Assembly: GCA_963680875.1 (NCBI GenBank)
Contig: OY804582.1
Coordinates: forward strand, 51,788,646-51,852,645
From: Bathymodiolus brooksi
Taxonomy: Eukaryota; Mollusca; Bivalvia; Mytilida; Modiolidae
Reading direction: 5' to 3'
Length of the DNA: 64,000 nucleotides
The notes below the pieces were generated by a model. That model did not search any database. It was not told where the DNA came from and saw only the letters and a list, made by a program, of their open reading frames with translations. Each line of letters opens with the position of its first letter. Position 1 is the first letter of the stretch. This document shows positions 25,697 to 38,348 of this stretch, piece by piece. The position numbers and the translations under genes are program-made.

Positions 25697-28076
25697 AGAT
25701 ATGTCAACCAGATAGAGGATTACAAGCTCTGTTTTTTATGGGGTTTGTGTTGCTCAATCTTTAGTTTTCTTTGCAGTGTTTTGTGAATCATTAACAAATT
25801 GTTTATCTTTTTTGACCTTTTTCTTTTGGTCATTATACTGTCTGTCCTTCTTACAACTTGTGATAACTCCTTTGTTACCTTCAAACTTTCTTAATGTGAT
25901 GGAGATTCTCCTATATATATATATATGTTCCTTTAATCAACACATCTTTTACAAGGCAATAGTTCTAAGAAAATTACATTTTCTGCTGTCATAATTAATA
26001 AACGATACATGAACTGGTGTCATAATTAATAGAAGATACAGGACCTTTTTAGATAAATTGAGGTTGACAAAGTCAAATACAATTCCTTCTTATTTAGATT
26101 TTACTTTTAGGGGGAGGGGGGGTTAATATTGACTTGTTAAACTTATCTTTATAAAAAAAAATGGGAGGGAAGGATTTTTTTTTATCTGATTCAGTTCAAG
26201 ATTAGTCCAATAAACTCAGATTAATAATCTACTATTTATATCATTATGCAAACATATTCAAACAATTTGAGTCATCTTAACATCAATCTATAGGAATGTC
26301 TAGAAATGGACAATAATTACAGGTTAATTAATGAAATATTATTGCAGGACATGCACCATATGTCCATCTATTATCTCCCTCTCTGATCAAATTAACAATT
26401 TGGTATTTCATATTGTATAACAAGCACATTCCAATATCAGCAAAATTTTAGGCACATTTTAAAACCAAGAAAATGGATCAAAAAACCAAAAATTTGATAG
26501 TCCTAACACATGTATATATATTTAAGACTTGAGACTTTTATTACACTCTGATATTATACACTGTTACAAGAGGCATATGACTACTCATTATCCTGGCTTG
26601 GTACAGGTACTTCAATAAAAAGTGCCAGGGATAAACTAGGTATATGGGCCTACACCTGCATCTTATTATTATTTTGGGGGGGGGGGGGATTTGCAAAATA
26701 TCATGTATATTTTTTTGTGGACATCATTTCACTTGAATCTGTATGGTTTGAAAAATAAAGTACAAATTACTAGGGGAAAAAAATATCTGTGTAATATTTT
26801 ATATAATATATAGTACTCAATGAAAGTTCTCATATAAAAAAAAATTGGTGTTTTAAAAATTCAGGCCATCTATTCAAGCCTTAAAAGCAAAATTGCATTA
26901 AAAAAAAATATGATGTTAAAGATTTAAAAAAATCAGAATTCTAAAATAATTTATTAAAAAAATCAGAATACTAAAATAATTTGTATATATTCTTATTAAC
27001 TGTGTCTGTGAAAAATATTATGCATACCAATTTTTCTGATTACACTTGTACATTCTTTAGATGTAAATTTCATTGAATCAACACACCTGTTGAGATCACA
27101 TTTCAGAGTATACTTACCTTTGTAACTTCATCAGCATGTTAATTACAGATTGTTTGGAGGTCATTGAGTTTTGTTGCTTAATATTGAACAAGATTTGGAC
27201 TTTTGGCTTGTTTGGGGGGAGGGAGGGGTTATTGAGTTTTGTTGCTTAATATTGAACAAGACGACTTAAATTTGACTGCTGAATGAATGTCTATTTCATG
27301 ATATGTATTTAGTCCCCCATCATAAATTGGGTGTTTCCAAAAGACAATTTCAGATTGTGAGGCATTTACAGGGTTGCTTAACTTTATAATTTATGATACT
27401 TGAGTTAATTATAGCCCATAGTTAAGTTCTCTATACAAGTATTGTGTAACAATTTTATTAAAGATTTGACAAGGTTGCTTAACTCTGAAATTTACGACTG
27501 CTCCATTTAATAATCAGTTTCATCTCCTGTGAAATTACATTGCACCAAATAAAACATATTTAATCAGTACTTTCATCAATAGACAGTTGATCACAGTGCT
27601 GTACCTACAAACCACAAATTGGCCAAATAATAGCTATAATATCAGATAAATTTGTCAGTGTACAAACCTGGGAAGAATGTAAAAGGCTAGTTAAACATGT
27701 TTTATGGGGGATCAAAGATTATCTTGTTTTGATAAGTATCTATCAGTAGATCTAATGTAATAGATACCTTTATAAATGTCTAAAGTAACTCATACAGTTG
27801 ATGTACTAATTAAGTTTATATTGAGTATAATTGTTGAGTTATTTATAGAACATCTGGACAGTATTGATATGTCAATCAATTCCTAAAATATCAAAAATTT
27901 CATTTCTAGTAGAAATTTCCTTTTTGGTACAGGAACTCTATCTATAGAACTGTAGCTCTTAATTGTCTTTTTGTTCCATAGTTTACAGTAAAAAAAGAAG
28001 AAACAAGACTGTTAAGAGAGCTAACAGTTCCACAGCTAACAGGAACACAATTACTGAATTAAAATATTAATAATTT
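25697..28076. other. AT-rich non-coding stretch with homopolymers
   Basis: It contains G-runs near 26110 and 26676-26690 and an (AT)n at 25911-25926. A 31-bp direct repeat (ATTGAGTTTTGTTGCTTAAT..GAACAAGA) occurs at 27163 and 27231. No gene supported. Confidence 0.6.
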
Positions 28077-28215
28077 TGTAATAAAAACGTAGATATCAAA
28101 TTTAGTGTGCACGACGCATTTCTGAAATAACCTTCATCAGGTACATCAAAATTGAAAGATTGGAAAGCCAAATAATTTAAAGTTTTAGGAGTAATAAAAC
28201 TAAAGGGCCTAAGAT
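28077..28215 (-). mobile_element. Hammerhead-like dispersed element, single-unit copy 1
   Basis: The plus strand reads AATAAAAACGTAGATATCAA, ATTTAGTGTGCACGACGCAT, then one TTCTGAAATAACCTTCATCAGG unit. It continues GAAAGATTGGAAAGCCAAAT and a GTTTTAGGAG..AAACTAAAGGGCCTAA right part. On the minus strand positions 28140-28119 give CTGATGA-N11-GAAA, the spacing of a hammerhead core. The following TGCG-TCG-TGCA could form a 4-bp stem III. The GG/CC stem II is weak and mismatched at its base, so activity is doubtful. Confidence 0.75.
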
Positions 28216-28439
28216 TTGTGAATTCCCATGTAACAGTACATAGTTCAAATTCTGAAGGGAGGCTACATTTGTGATTCTCCAATGTAATGATACCTTTAAT
28301 TCAACAGGGATGGCTCCAAACATGTGTATATAACTTTCCATGTAATATACATGTATGTGAGTTCCCATTGATAGTGTACTTAATTAATAGTATGCATGGC
28401 TGTATATGTGAGTTCCAACTGTATTGATGCTTAGGTAAC

Positions 28440-28800
28440 AAATGGCTAAATTTAGATGAACATTTTGTGGGTTTAATTCAGGATATTGTAACATTGAAAT
28501 TCAATACATTTCATTCATCATTTGGCATCACACAGGCACACACTTCCTAATTATATTATAATTGTCACTGCAAGTTGCTTCAATATTTAGATTTCATACA
28601 CAGTTCAATTTAGATGACCATTTGTGAATTTAATTCAGAATACGGTAACATCGAAATTCAATACATTTGGCATCACACAGGCGCATGTTTCTTAATTATA
28701 ATTGTCACTTCAATATTTAGATTTCATGCACTACCATTCAGGAATGGTTAAATTTAGATGATCATTTCTGCATTGAATTCAGAACACTGAAACATTATGT
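28440..28800. repeat. Imperfect ~150-175-bp tandem repeat
   Basis: Segments with AAATTTAGATGA(A/C)CATTT.TG, TAATTCAG.ATA..GTAACAT, GAAATTCAATACATTT and GGCATCACACAGGC recur two to three times with deletions. It is an old, diverged tandem duplication with no coding potential. Confidence 0.7.
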
Positions 28801-28979
28801 GACATATATGTGTGTGTCCGAAGCACTGTCCCTTGGTGTTTTTAGCAGGTTTACTACTTGTTAAGGAATATGCAACATATGTAAAGTTTCACACTGGATC
28901 TGAGATATAGGGGACAAACCAGAACATGATCCACTAAATAATAATAATTATATTTATATTTTTAGAAATATAATAACCT

Positions 28980-29112
28980 TAAACTATGTCCTTTTTCTTT
29001 TGTGTGTATGTCTCATTTATCAATCATGAATGTTTGTATTGTTAATGCTGCCTCATGTGGGCTCTATGATTAGGCAATACAATATATTCTATTCTATTCT
29101 ATTCTATTCTAT
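28980..29112 (+). mobile_element. 3' end of a non-LTR retrotransposon with (ATTCT)n tail
   Basis: A GC-richer block, TGCTGCCTCATGTGGGCTCT..GATTAGGCAATACAATAT, runs directly into (ATTCT)n. Non-LTR retrotransposons of the CR1/L2/Jockey type often end in such short simple repeats. No coding sequence remains, so this is inferred from structure only. Confidence 0.5.
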
Positions 29113-30260
29113 ATGGTACATATTTTTTTTCAAGGAAAAGTTTTGAATAAGTTAGAATAAGTATTATATCAAACATTTATAATATACTCCTGTCACCTTC
29201 AAGATGTGTGTGGTGTCTATACAAATGTGTATTATGTGTATTATGAATGGCATACAAATTAAAGAAAACAAACAACATTTTGATTTCGCCTTTTGAAATT
29301 TCTTAAAATATGACTGAGAATATGTCTCAGAGGAAATATGTGTGGGCTTTTTGCATGGTTATCTATGTGAAGTACTACCACAACACGATTCCTTTTCATC
29401 CGTTTACATAGCATGTGTATAATAAACTATAAACTGTAAAGTACAGAAAAGCCATTGAAAATTTAAACATGTTTTTACATTTGTAAAAATGATTTAAGTT
29501 GAGGTGTAATGTCTATGCTATGTTGTCTGTAAACTTAATCATTACAAAAAAAAAAATATAAAACATACTAGACCATTGATGAAGCAGAACTTCTTTGGAG
29601 ACTCTAGAAGATATTTCCTCTGTGTTTATATGATAAAGAAAACAAACTCATGCTTGTTTACTTTTCTGTGTAAACAACAGGATATTTATGTAAGCTAAGT
29701 AATAAATTCTGTAATGATTTATGTAACTTTATGAGAAACTTTTGATGTCTTTATACTGTTTAAGTTATACATAATGTAGTTTGTAGAATTTCCAATTTAA
29801 ATTAGGATTGAAACAGCTAAATTTTGGACATTACAAAGCAGTTAAGCTAATTAAGACCTTTAAACAGAGATCTTTGAAATGACAGGTGTATAAGAGATTA
29901 ATTGCATTTAAGATTTGTTAAAGTGATGCTAATCATCAGAAAGTTTTTTTTTTAATTTTTATTGATATTATATTTTAACAAAAGAAATTTGTCCTTTGGT
30001 TTCATAGTTCATAAGTAGAATTGAGGAGAAACATATTACTATTTTAAATATTGGGTATTGAAGAAAGTTAGTCTTGTGCTTGTTCTTTATAATAAAACAG
30101 GATATATTTGTAAATATAACAGGTGCAATCAGTTCAAATGCAGACATTATGTTACAAAATGTAAACTAATGCCTATCTTTCTATGTGTGTCAGTTCTCAT
30201 AGACATTTAGGATATGGTCTTTTCCAGTGGGTTACTGGCCGTGGCATGGTGTCTGTAAGT
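29113..30260. other. AT-rich non-coding stretch
   Basis: Nothing gene-like or repeat-like recognised apart from homopolymer runs. Confidence 0.6.
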
Positions 30261-30616
30261 GGCAAATAAATATACAATACTTATGCACTGTTGAAGCATA
30301 TAGGTAATATGTGTATGAGGCTTAGAAACGGGGGAAAAGGCGCCTTTTCCCGCGAATTTGCGCTGAATACACATATTTACCTATATGCTTCGACAGTGCA
30401 CATGTATTGTATTTATCCTGCAATTTTAAATCGTAAATAAAGGTTTACTGGACGATGATAAAAGTATTTGAAATAATTTTGTGTATGTCTTTGAAAACAA
30501 TATCCCCCGATGTGCCCCGTTTTACATTTGTATGTTCTATTTATAACTGACCAATATCAAAAAAAATATTGGGCAGGCCATATTGGTCGGTAAATGCTGT
30601 CATTGCAGGATAAATG
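30261..30616. mobile_element. Foldback (hairpin) element 1
   Basis: About 80-bp inverted arms at 30261-30340 and 30343-30422, centred on a perfect 20-bp palindrome GGGAAAAGGCGCCTTTTCCC (30332-30351). The arm ends with TTATCCTGCAAT, and its inverse ATTGCAGGATAA occurs again at 30601-30613. The element thus has a large hairpin on one side and a third copy of the terminal motif on the other. No open reading frame, so it is probably a non-autonomous DNA element. Confidence 0.72.
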
Positions 30617-33044
30617 ATAATACATCTTTGAAAGAAACTTAAGCATAACATGGTTTATTGATAATTTTGTTTTTAAATTTTGAAAAAGTTGTTGCTTTTT
30701 TTTTACTTATTTCCATCAAAAAGTTTATGCACAAAAATTCTGGTACATTTTAAATGGGATTACACAGCAGCTTTCTTAAATGATAAAGAATATGGTGGGG
30801 TAGGGGGAGACATTTGTTTGATGTCAAAAATAAGTTTCAATATTTTGTATGTTTTTTTTCAGAAAGAAAGCTGAACAATTTGTAGAAAGGTTGACATTGC
30901 AGAAATCTTTACAATGCTGAAGTTCATTGAAATTGTTAGTATATAATTTGTGTTAAGTATAGTTTTATAAACAAATTAAATAAAAAGAGAAATTTAAAGA
31001 ATTACATTTTATTTTTTCAAAAGTAGTTGAAAATTCAATTTTCTTAAAAAAAAATAATATTTTTGCAATATTTATCACATTATTGTTCATGAAAAAAACC
31101 CATAATTAAGAATATATTATATAATTTTTATTATTACAAAAAGTCTAGACTAATAGATGATGGAAAAATAATACAATTTAATTCAAAAGAAATTGAGAGA
31201 TGTGCAGAGGTCTGCATGCATATAAAAAGAAATAAAGGATAGGGGGCTTGAAACACATTTCTATGCTCAAGATATGTAGAAACAGGATTATTTAAAAAAA
31301 AAAAAATCTATTTATGTTCTGAATTTCAATATGAAAAAAAAGAATCAATATTTTAAGAAAAGTAATGGTGATATGAAGTGATAATTGTATTTATTGATGC
31401 TTAAGCACAAGGGGATGTAGGGTAGATCTTAGATAGCATATGTCTCCATTTTCACTTATTCTACAATAAAACAGATTTACTGTAAAAATACCTGTTTTAT
31501 CTTTCAGATAGAGTGATATTCCTTCACAGTGAAAATAGATACTACAGATAAAGCACAGCTCATTAATATTCATGAGATCATGTGACCCAGGTGAAAAATT
31601 GTTCAAGTATGATTAATTTGTATCAGAAAATGATAGTAAAAACCTAGTGAGGTTTGATTTTAGTTGACAATTAATGATATATTACTTAATGAAGTCAGTT
31701 TAAAGGATTTTAACAAATTAATATTTATCAGGATATAGAAAAACATTTTCTGTAAGTATTTCTTGTTTATTATTTAATGAGTTTTTGTTGAAATTTACTT
31801 AAAGAGTTTATAATGATTAATTTAAATAATTATTAAAAAAAATTACCACCGAAATCTTTTTTTTTTTTGCCTTTTAATAATTGAGGACAGTAACATATAT
31901 AAGAAAAATATATTTATTTATCTAGCAGTGAATTAAAATGTCAATATTAATTTAGAAAATCTTTATATAATGAAAATATTATTTTCAAAGAATTATTTTT
32001 AAAACAACAAACAGCTTTGAAGTTTTGTTGATATGAAATTATTGATTTGTTGATCTTTGAAATAAAAAATGCATATTTTTGTACCTCTGTTTAAATATGT
32101 CATACATTCGTTAAAACTGTAAATGAAATGATAATGAAAGGGATGATTTTTTTTCTCAGTTATTTAACTGATTTCAGCTATTTTTCTCTGAAAATTATTT
32201 TCCAAAAGTTGCTGGACACAGTCAGAACAGGTAAACAATGATCATTTTGAAAGGGGGTGTAGATGGTTTCATCTATTTTTCATTGATGTCAGTTATTTCA
32301 TTTTCTAACCAGGATAATCCATGTACTGTTAACTTATAGATATATTGTTGAGTTTCATTTGAAAACCATGACATTGTTCAAGATAATGGGTACATGCAAA
32401 TCAATTTGCATACACAAGATAGGCATTTTAATATCTACTGGAATAACTGCCAACAAAAGTGAAAACAGAGCATATTAATTTAAATAAACCCAAACTGATA
32501 GCATTAACATTCAGCAAAATAAACCAATATTGAGTAGGTTTTTATTAAACAAACAGATTTTCTTATTAATTACATCTAAACTTTCACAAACATCAACACC
32601 TGTCTTATATTTTTGTATATAAAAATGACAGCCAAATGCTTTATTTCAATCAATTCCTAAATAAACAGTGAAGCTACCCTTTTGATTGATACAGCAGTTA
32701 GCCCTGTTTGACAGATAAGCAGCCTTTCCTGTTGTTAAAGTTTGAGAGCTAATGATTGGAGTTTTACATTCATTTAATGGTGTATAGATTGAATTTTGAT
32801 GTCAGTTTAATAGCACTTCTTCACCAAGCAATGACAGATTCATCTTGTTCCTTTCTAAAGAATTTGTTGTTGTTGAAATCAATTTCTCTTTTTACATCAA
32901 ATGTAAATTTCATGAAATTTATGAAAATACTGGAAAATACTAGCTAAGCTTATTTTGAGAATTGATTATAAGCTTGTAAAGTGTGGATGGATGTTAGACA
33001 ACACATTTAAGATGTAGATTTTGTAATTAGTAAGAGAGGACCAG
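30617..33044. other. Very AT-rich non-coding stretch
   Basis: Long A/T runs throughout. Open frames of 60-70 codons are isolated and without motifs. No transposon ends or RNA genes seen. Confidence 0.6.
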
Positions 33045-33763
33045 GATGTAAATCTACATGAGAGACTATCCAACTTTACACTGAGACACATGAGAGACTA
33101 TCCAACTTTACACTTAGACACATGAGAGACTTTCCAACTTTACACTTAGACATGTGAGAGACTATCCAACTGTACACTTAGACACGTGAGAGACTATCCA
33201 ACTGTACACTTAGACACATGAGAGACTATCCAACTTTACACTTAGACACATGAGAGACTTTCCAACTTTACACTTAGACACGTGAGAGACTATCCAACTG
33301 TACACTTAGACACATGAGAGACTATCCAACTTTACACTTAGACACATGAGAGACTATCCAACTTTACACTTAGACACATGAGAGACTATCCAACTGTACA
33401 CTTAGACACATGAGAGACTATCCAACTTTACACTTAGACACATGAGAGACTATCCAACTTTACACTTAGACACATGAGAGACTATCCAACTTTACACTTA
33501 GACACATGAGAGACTATCCAACTTTACACTTAGACACATGAGAGACTATCCAACTTTACACTTAGACACATGAGAGACTATCCAACTTTACACTTAGACA
33601 CATGAGAGACTATCCAACTTTACACTTAGACACATGAGAGACTATCTACCTTTACACTTAGACACATGAAAGACTATCCAACTGTACACTTAGACACATG
33701 AGAGACTATCCAACTTTACACTTAGACACATGAGAGACTATCCAACTTTACACTTGGACACTC
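33045..33763. repeat. 32-bp minisatellite array
   Basis: About 22 units of CACATGAGAGACTATCCAAC(T)TTACACTTAGA, with variants CACGTG/CATGTG, GACTTTCC and CAACTGTAC. No coding frame, as 32 is not divisible by three and stops recur. No related transposon copy was seen in the window. Confidence 0.9.
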
Positions 33764-35828
33764 ATTCAAGTAAAGGTATAGGCTAAACTTGTATCAGGGT
33801 ATAAACAGTATGACAGTGTATGTACTATTGACACCATAAACAATACAGTCATTTAAATAAGTCTTAATATTTCTTCAGAACAATTCAGAAAGTTCAAAAC
33901 CTATCAATTTAATTTCAAGTAGAGATTGTAGGTATATTGAAAATCTTCCACACAGGTCATTATTGCTTCCCAACTTTTTCTGTTGGACCTTTGAATATTT
34001 CCTTAAGATAATGTGATAATCTTCTATTTATAACTAACCCTATTTCACAGATCTTCAAGTTATTTTACCCTTTAACAGAATTTATACAAGGTTTATAAGG
34101 ACAAGATGTCAGTTTTCATTAAAGAACTTGGAATTGTCTTGGAAATCTAAGATGATCTTATTTATTTCTAGAGGATTTCGAGCCATGAAATCTTCACATA
34201 ATGCCTTAATGAAAATTGATTGGTTTTGATGTCTGAATCCAGAAATCCTTTTATAACTGTTATTTTGTTATTGATGAAGGGAGATTTGCTGTCATAGTTT
34301 TAATTGATAGGAGTGTGACAGGATTTATGTCAGTGCAAAATATTTCACTGATTCTCAAGTCAAAATTTACATGGGTTTGAAGGAACAAATATAATTAACA
34401 GAATTGTAATAGATATGAAAAGGATCAGAATTACCTTAACCATCAAGTGGTAAGCACCCTTTTTAACTATCGTTGGCATCATATGGACCTGAAATTTTTA
34501 TCATGATTCGTTAATCCTGGTTTTTGAGTCACTGGTAGCATCAAATGGAAAGAAAATGTTGTCGTTAGTTGAGCTAAAATTTACCATGAATCATGTACCT
34601 GACACCTAATTCCAATCCTCATGTATTGAATTGAACTTGAAGACTACAGAGTTTTTTTTTACTATATTTGGGCTACTCTGATCTGAAGAGTATTTTAAGA
34701 ATGACCTTTCACAACATGTGATTTTTCCTTGTGTGTTCCCCTTCTATTCTTTTCTTTTTGGTTTTATGCTTCACCACTATCTTCTTTCATGCCTTTGGTG
34801 TACATTATGCAGTGACTAATTCAGTTTTCTCCCATTTTCATAAATTATGGCGTATATATGATATGATGTAATGGACTGCTTTTGTCTGCCACATATAAAT
34901 TAATTCAATTAAACTTTTCATCAATTCAGTTAAAAATTCTTAATCATTTCTCTATTTATTTTAATTAATTTTTCAAAGGTTAAAGTGGTCTATTGAAAGA
35001 CATTTATATGGGACATTTAAAATTTGATACCATCTATAAATCAACCAAATGTATTAGCCCTTCTTTCAACACAATCAATCACTTCTTTAGTATATTATAT
35101 TAGGATGAGTCTCTTTAACTCACATCAAGAGCAGAGGGAAATTTGGGGTTGGAAAATATTCAAAAATTCACGATTAAGGAAAGAAAAGGTATACAATTTA
35201 TTACACTTGGTTTTGTAATGGTGCAAAATAATATCCGTCTTTGTATTAAATTGCTATGCATTTAATTTCAATTAAATGAATAATGATGTATCATTGGAAT
35301 TGTATACCCTGATCACCTACCATGCTACCATTGTCCCTGTCGTAAGACAATCCTATATGCATACAAGAGACTTAAACAAAGATAATAAGAATGAAGTGTC
35401 CTCTTCAGAATGAAAGTTAAACATCCCATGAAGACTTTATAACCCGAATCACATCCAAGTGCCAGATTTTCTCACTTTTTACACTCAGTTGTAATGTCCT
35501 GTCATCAGGTGTAGCAGGGTATAAACCCAGGAGTTCTTTCTGTTGACAAACTTATTTACATTATTAATTTGGAATGCCAAAAAATAAATGTCATTTTGCA
35601 TGACATAATGTTATTATTATTATTTTTTGGTATAAATTAGATTTATTTACACCCTGGTGCCAGCCACCTTGTCTGTTATATATTATTCTGTTGATTTTAA
35701 TTAATAAAGACAAATTGATATTAAAAAAAATATAAAGTAAGTAATGGTCAACAATATAACTAGCCACAATACCAAATACTTTTCTCTCTAGTGTTAAACT
35801 TTTTAATACGTTTAAATTTTTAAATGTT
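33764..35828. other. AT-rich non-coding stretch
   Basis: No supported gene. The 64-codon frame at 35024-35218 has no recognisable domain. Confidence 0.6.
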
Positions 35829-35896
35829 CTCGTCCTGAATATAGCTGAAAAATTGCTCGCTGGATGTTAAACACCAATCAATCAATCAATCAATCT
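35829..35896 (+). mobile_element. SINE 3'-tail fragment
   Basis: TTCTCGTCCTGAATATAGCT followed by GATGTTAAACACC and a (AATC)n tail matches the 3' domain of the SINEs at 2.9 and 25.4 kb. The 5' region is absent. Confidence 0.7.
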
Positions 35897-35903
35897 TAAT
35901 ACA

Positions 35904-36105
35904 ATAAAAATGTAGATATCAAATTTAGTGTGCAATTTAGTCTCTGGAATAACCTCCATCAGGTACGCTCAAAACCAAAATATTTGAAAGCCAAATCAGA
36001 GGTCTTTGGGAGCGAGAAAACCAAAGGTCCTAAACAGGACAACTAAAATCAGCTAAGGTCACCTGTGCCTGAGGGAGGAGAACCTTAGTTTTAATTATAT
36101 AGTAT
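35904..36105 (-). mobile_element. Hammerhead-like dispersed element, single-unit copy 2 (longest right part)
   Basis: AATAAAAATGTAGATATCAA and ATTTAGTGTGC lead into one unit (CTCTGGAATAACCTCCATCA) and then TTTGAAAGCCAAATC..GGTCTTTGGGAG and CCAAAGGTCCTAAACAGGAC. The right end extends further than in other copies, to CAGCTAAGGTCACC..GGAGAACCTTAG, which can form a CTAAGGT/ACCTTAG hairpin. On the minus strand the core is mutated (CTGATGG-N11-GAGA), so no ribozyme is expected. Confidence 0.75.
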
Positions 36106-36732
36106 TTACAAAAATGACAATGGCAGAATACATCATGTTTCAAATTACAAAAAAATAATAATAGAAGAAATAGTATGTAATGGAAAGGATGAAAGAAAAG
36201 TTATTATTGTTTTAATATTTGTTTACAACAAATTACTATTATATGTACATCTTAAATATTGTATACAGGTCAACAAATACAGAGGAAGCTGTTTGATACA
36301 TCATAGCTTTAAACAGTCTCTATTAACCAACATTTTTACTGTATTTTCCCCACAGCAAGAATATATAATGTAATAAAATATAAAAAACTATACTATAGAA
36401 CTACAAACAGTTTAAAATCATCATTTTCATAGCTTATGGTTATATATTTTTGTGTGTGTGTGAAGTTCACAGTACACATTATTGAAAGAATAAGATGAAA
36501 ATTGACTGGTGACTGACACATATATAATAAAAAGATAAAAAAAACTTGCATTGATTATTACATAATCATACTCCATGTTATGTTAAAAATACATGATGTT
36601 ATTGATTTTAATTTTTTAGAGGACATATTGTGAATAAATTGGAAGTTAATTGTTTGATACTTACAGTAGCTCCCCTTTTTGTTTTACTTCATTTGTAGTA
36701 CATGTACTGGAACTTCCCATATCTTTTATTTA
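36106..36732. other. AT-rich non-coding stretch
   Basis: Nothing gene-like seen. It lies between the dispersed element and the hAT-like element. Confidence 0.6.
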
Positions 36733-36740
36733 ATTCATAC

Positions 36741-38100
36741 TCAGACATGGGGTGGTCGTAATTTGTAATCGTAATCGGTTGTAATCGATTACATTTTTCA
36801 TGTAATCAAATGTAATCTGTAATCGGACATTTTTTTAGATTACATGTAATCGTAATGTAATCGATTACATTCATTTTGACCCTGTAATCATGGTTACTTT
36901 CTGATTACATTTAGATTACTTTTCATCATTTTGACTTATTTTGTCTTAACTGAAACATACCTGTATATCTCCTTAGATATTTAATGTATGATTTATGTAA
37001 ATGAATTTTCTTCATGAAATTTATTAAACAAATAATGTAGATATTATTATATGCTTAATTGCAATCAAAACTATCACAGCTACAACAAATATTAAGTATA
37101 AATTATGACTTTAAAGACTTGATATCCAAACAAATAATATCTCAATTTCAATTTCTTTAGGGTTTCAAAAATTCAGTGAAAACAGTTTGTCGGCTTGTGT
37201 AAAACACAACAAGCTCTAAAATTTTAAATGATCTGACACAACTTTCAAGATTTCATATTTGAAATTGTTTCTATAAAAGACTATCACCATGTCCTCATGA
37301 TTCGCATAAGATAAAGAAATATTTTATATAAACCAAAACATAGGTATCTCATGAAGATTTCTAATACCGTACAAGTTTAAAAAGAGATTTAAATTTCAAT
37401 AAAGATATTATATAAAAAGCAAAATGTAAATTATGATTTTCAGAAACATTTATTTTTGTAAAATTTTGGATTTTTTTTTTTTAAGAATATTCTATTAAAT
37501 GGGGCTTGTATCTGATATTCAGATATATGTGATATTTCTGCTTTTTATTTTGGTGCTGATTTTCCTTTTAATATTGGATATGATAATTTTTTCATTACTT
37601 GTGGGTTACTATGCAATGTGTAATGGATATTTTATTAAACCTATTTACATAAATTAAGGATTTAGTTTTCATATTTAGACTCAGAAATTATGTACATTTT
37701 TAGAATCAGAATGATTTTTGTTTTTTCATCTTCTGAATTATATATCAAGGACAAACATTCAAATGGTGTGAAATTTAGTAATATCAATGGTGATTGTTAC
37801 ATAATTTGGTGTCATAAATAATACCTTAATTACAAATTTTATCAGGTAATTAACTGCTAGTTTATTATCCCCAATAGACTTTCACAGGATGTTTGAAATT
37901 ATTTGATATATATTATTAAAATGTGCAAATGTATGTTATAAAATTTAATCAGTAATGTAATCGATTACATTTACAAAGTGATTGTAATTTAATCGATTAC
38001 ATTTGAAAATTAATGTAATCGTAATGTAATGTAATCATGAAAATTGCAAAGTAATTGTAATGTAATCGATTACATTTGAAAGTAATTGACCCCAAGTCTG
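36741..38100. mobile_element. hAT-like non-autonomous DNA transposon
   Basis: The termini are CAGACATGGGGTGGTCGTAA on the left and, inverted, CAGACTTGGGGTCAATTACT on the right. Near-identical 8-bp flanks ATTCATAC (36733-36740) and ATTCATAG (38101-38108) fit an hAT target duplication. Both subterminal regions are packed with the palindrome TGTAATCGATTACA and partial copies, as expected of hAT transposase-binding arrays. The ~1-kb interior is AT-rich with no transposase frame, so the copy would need a transposase in trans. Confidence 0.85.
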
Positions 38101-38254
38101 ATTCATAGACATGTATAAAACAAAACAAAATCTTGTATCAAAATAAGTTGACAATTAGATATTAAATAATCTAAAAAATAGTATTTTCAATTTTCATTGA
38201 TAATGTGTGATTGGTTGATTCAGATCTTTAAAAGCAATATTTTTATATAAAATT

Positions 38255-38348
38255 GTATAGGGGAGAGAATAGGTCTTCCTCAATAGTCCTTACTGTCTAG
38301 ACAAAAGGAGGTATTCTTCAATAACCTTTCCTGTTTAAATGAGAGAAG
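38255..38348. repeat. 38-bp minisatellite (second family), left segment
   Basis: Two to three diverged units of GAGGTATTC(C/T)TCAATAGCCC, then TTCCTGTCTAGA. It is the left portion of the array that continues at 39805 after a Helentron-like insertion. Confidence 0.8.
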
